From the NCBI GenBank assembly GCA_004151065.3, contig NWUY0304523630.1, positions 1 to 21,131 on the forward strand: 21,131 nucleotides of DNA, read 5' to 3'. Both the position numbers and the translations under genes were made by a program. This document shows positions 19,831-21,131 of this stretch, one piece after another. Origin of the DNA: Larix sibirica (taxonomy: Eukaryota; Streptophyta; Pinopsida; Pinales; Pinaceae). Positions within the stretch are counted from its first letter, which is position 1; the number at the start of each line of letters is the position of its first letter. The notes under the pieces were generated by a model, which had not been told where the DNA came from, searched no databases, and saw only the letters and a list, made by a program, of their open reading frames with translations.

Positions 19831-20080
19831 TACTGTTTTTCAACAGATCCAATGAGAAATTAACTGTTATACTGCTGTTCTTTTTTAACTGATTGTTTTT
19901 GAGCTGTTTGAGAACAAATCTGTGGTTTCCATGGTGGTTGTTGAGTAGATCTATCAAGATCTGTGTTTTTCAGCTGTTGGAGAGCAGATCGATGGTTTAT
20001 TGGGCCGATTTTGAGTAAATTTGTAAAAATCAACATGTTTTTGCACTGTTTGAACGCAGATTTATAAAAAATATGCAAGT
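19831..20080. repeat. Degenerate ~70-bp tandem array, about 3.5 units
   Basis: Units start at 19831, 19901, 19971 and 20043 (spacing 70, 70, 72). Each opens with a form of (G/C/T)A(G/C)CTGTTTGAGAACAGATC and the first three end GTTTTT. They are strongly diverged. The two overlapping minus-strand frames here (19772-19957, 19860-20183) reflect the repeat (recurring SA..QQLKN-like blocks) rather than a gene. Confidence 0.75.
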
Positions 20081-20432
20081 TTTTTAGCAATACGTGGCTG
20101 CTACAGGAGTTTAAAGCAATCATCCAAGTATTCTTACAGGTTTGTTTCAGCATTTTACTCTGTTTTGGTATATTTTCTTGCATTTGTGACTTATATCTAT
20201 GACCTCTTTACCCAACATGACGTTGAAAACCAATTAGAGGTTTTCTAGCAAGAACTACAATACATGAAAGCTAAAGTCACGTGGCACAAGGACACAGGAC
20301 ATGGGGGACACAGAAATACATAGATACAATTAGTTACTGACAACATGTAACATCAATGATGAATCGATCATCAAACACACATAAAATTAGAATATCCAAT
20401 ACATTACATCATAAAATAGAAGTTTAAAACTT
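20081..20432. other. Spacer, nothing recognised
   Basis: It includes a GGACACAGGACATGGGGGACAC purine-rich stretch near 20288-20310. No gene is seen. Confidence 0.4.
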
Positions 20433-20616
20433 AGAATTTGAATCATAAACTGCAATTTTCTCATTAAGTCATCATATTTTATCAAAATCAAACTGTATTA
20501 CATAGATACTGAGTCACTGATAGTAGAATTTGAATAATAAACTACAATTTTCTCAGTAAGTCATCATATTTTATCAAAATCAAACTGTATTACATAGATA
20601 CCGAGTCACTGATAGT
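20433..20616. repeat. 92-bp tandem duplication
   Basis: Copies at 20433-20524 and 20525-20616 begin AGAATTTGAAT and end GAGTCACTGATAGT. They differ at about four positions, so the event is fairly recent. Confidence 0.95.
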
Positions 20617-20741
20617 AAGATACTATAGGTGGGATTTGGGAATGCCAATGGCAAATAAAAAAATAGGGTAGAATCTAGATACTAGAACCATAGATGGAAG
20701 AATGTCATAACTCGAAGTTGTTGCTGTCAAGACTCAGTCAC

Positions 20742-20845
20742 TCAGTAGTCCTCCATGACAGCATCATCAAAATCATCACCACTGCCACTGCTATCTCCTC
20801 CATCGTCCTCCTCATATACTACATCCAATTTGAGATCTGCATCTA
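20742..20845 (-). CDS. Candidate acidic terminal exon (unrecognised, possibly transposon-derived)
   Basis: On the minus strand an acceptor-like CTCTCATGCCTAG is followed by an open frame to TGA at 20742-20744. It reads DADLKLDVVYEEDDGGDSSG, then DDFDDAVMEDY. Such Asp/Glu/Ser-rich tails occur at the C-termini of many plant proteins, including some hAT-type transposases. That link is only a guess. Nothing upstream to the window edge forms a clear partner exon. Confidence 0.3.
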
Positions 20846-21131
20846 CTAGGCATGAGAGTGAAAATTGAGAGAAATTTTTGAAGATAAAATTCAATTTTGG
20901 CACTGTTACCCCTCAACATGTAGGGATGACTTGATGATCATTGCCTATGTGATCTTCCATCACATCCAGTCGTTCCACATATGAGATCTATGGGTTGACC
21001 ATGAATATTTTCTAGAGACACCTTCAACTTGTTCATTGCATCATGATATGTGCCAAAGACTTTTGAATTTTTAACTTAGCTGTATTATTTTCAAATTTAT
21101 TTCATCCCACAGATATTATTGCATTTCAACT
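20846..21131. other. Right edge, nothing firm
   Basis: The minus strand has a short open stretch (TYHDAMNKLKVSLENIHGQ, about 21070-20940) and an overlapping one (YVERLDVMEDHIGNDHQ). Neither has a recognised family. They may be remnants of the same element as the acidic exon. Confidence 0.3.

Noticed and set aside
1-21131. CRISPR array, operon or defence island
   Set aside because: Introns, LINEs and the plant-specific protein show a plant nuclear region; no regularly spaced repeats with unique spacers are present.

Overview
The window looks like nuclear DNA from a seed plant. The evidence is a spliced nine-exon gene of a plant-specific family (USP + kinase + U-box), GT..AG introns from about 0.1 to 2 kb, AT-rich spacers, and plant-type LINE retrotransposons with decayed reading frames. 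Roomy introns and old LINE debris would fit a gymnosperm or another large-genome plant, but the sequence does not decide the species.

Layout. (1) 1-1006: upstream flank with a 42-bp-spaced duplicated motif. (2) About 1035-9350, plus strand: a plant U-box protein kinase gene (PUB/RLCK-IX type). Exons 2-9 are intact and join in phase. They encode the rest of a USP-like domain, a serine-rich linker, a coiled coil, a kinase domain and a C-terminal U-box. Exon 1 is damaged: it lacks one base in a conserved stretch and has no ATG where the N-terminus should begin. The locus is therefore a recent pseudogene, an allele that uses a shorter start, or a consensus error. (3) 9351-12863: spacer with a near-perfect 73-bp tandem duplication and an old, stop-riddled LINE C-terminal relic (about 10.1-11.3 kb). 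(4) 12873-17885, minus strand: a 5.0-kb LINE of a different family. It has an endonuclease, reverse transcriptase, zf-RVT and RNase H, a 3' poly(A) and a 9-bp target-site duplication, and it is 5'-truncated inside ORF1. Many stops and frameshifts make it dead. (5) 17895-21131: AT-rich spacer with a ~230-bp direct repeat, a ~70-bp degenerate tandem array and a 92-bp tandem duplication. It also holds two candidate minus-strand terminal exons, at 19494-19595 and 20742-20845, of unrecognised genes or elements.

The kinase gene is the only clear host gene. If the exon at 19494-19595 is real, a second gene enters from the right on the minus strand and converges on the kinase gene, with the LINE-rich spacer between them. 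I see no operon-like, CRISPR-like or otherwise new multi-gene system. The most useful observations are the exon 1 lesions in an otherwise well-kept gene, the precise LINE insertion footprint, and the layered tandem duplications.
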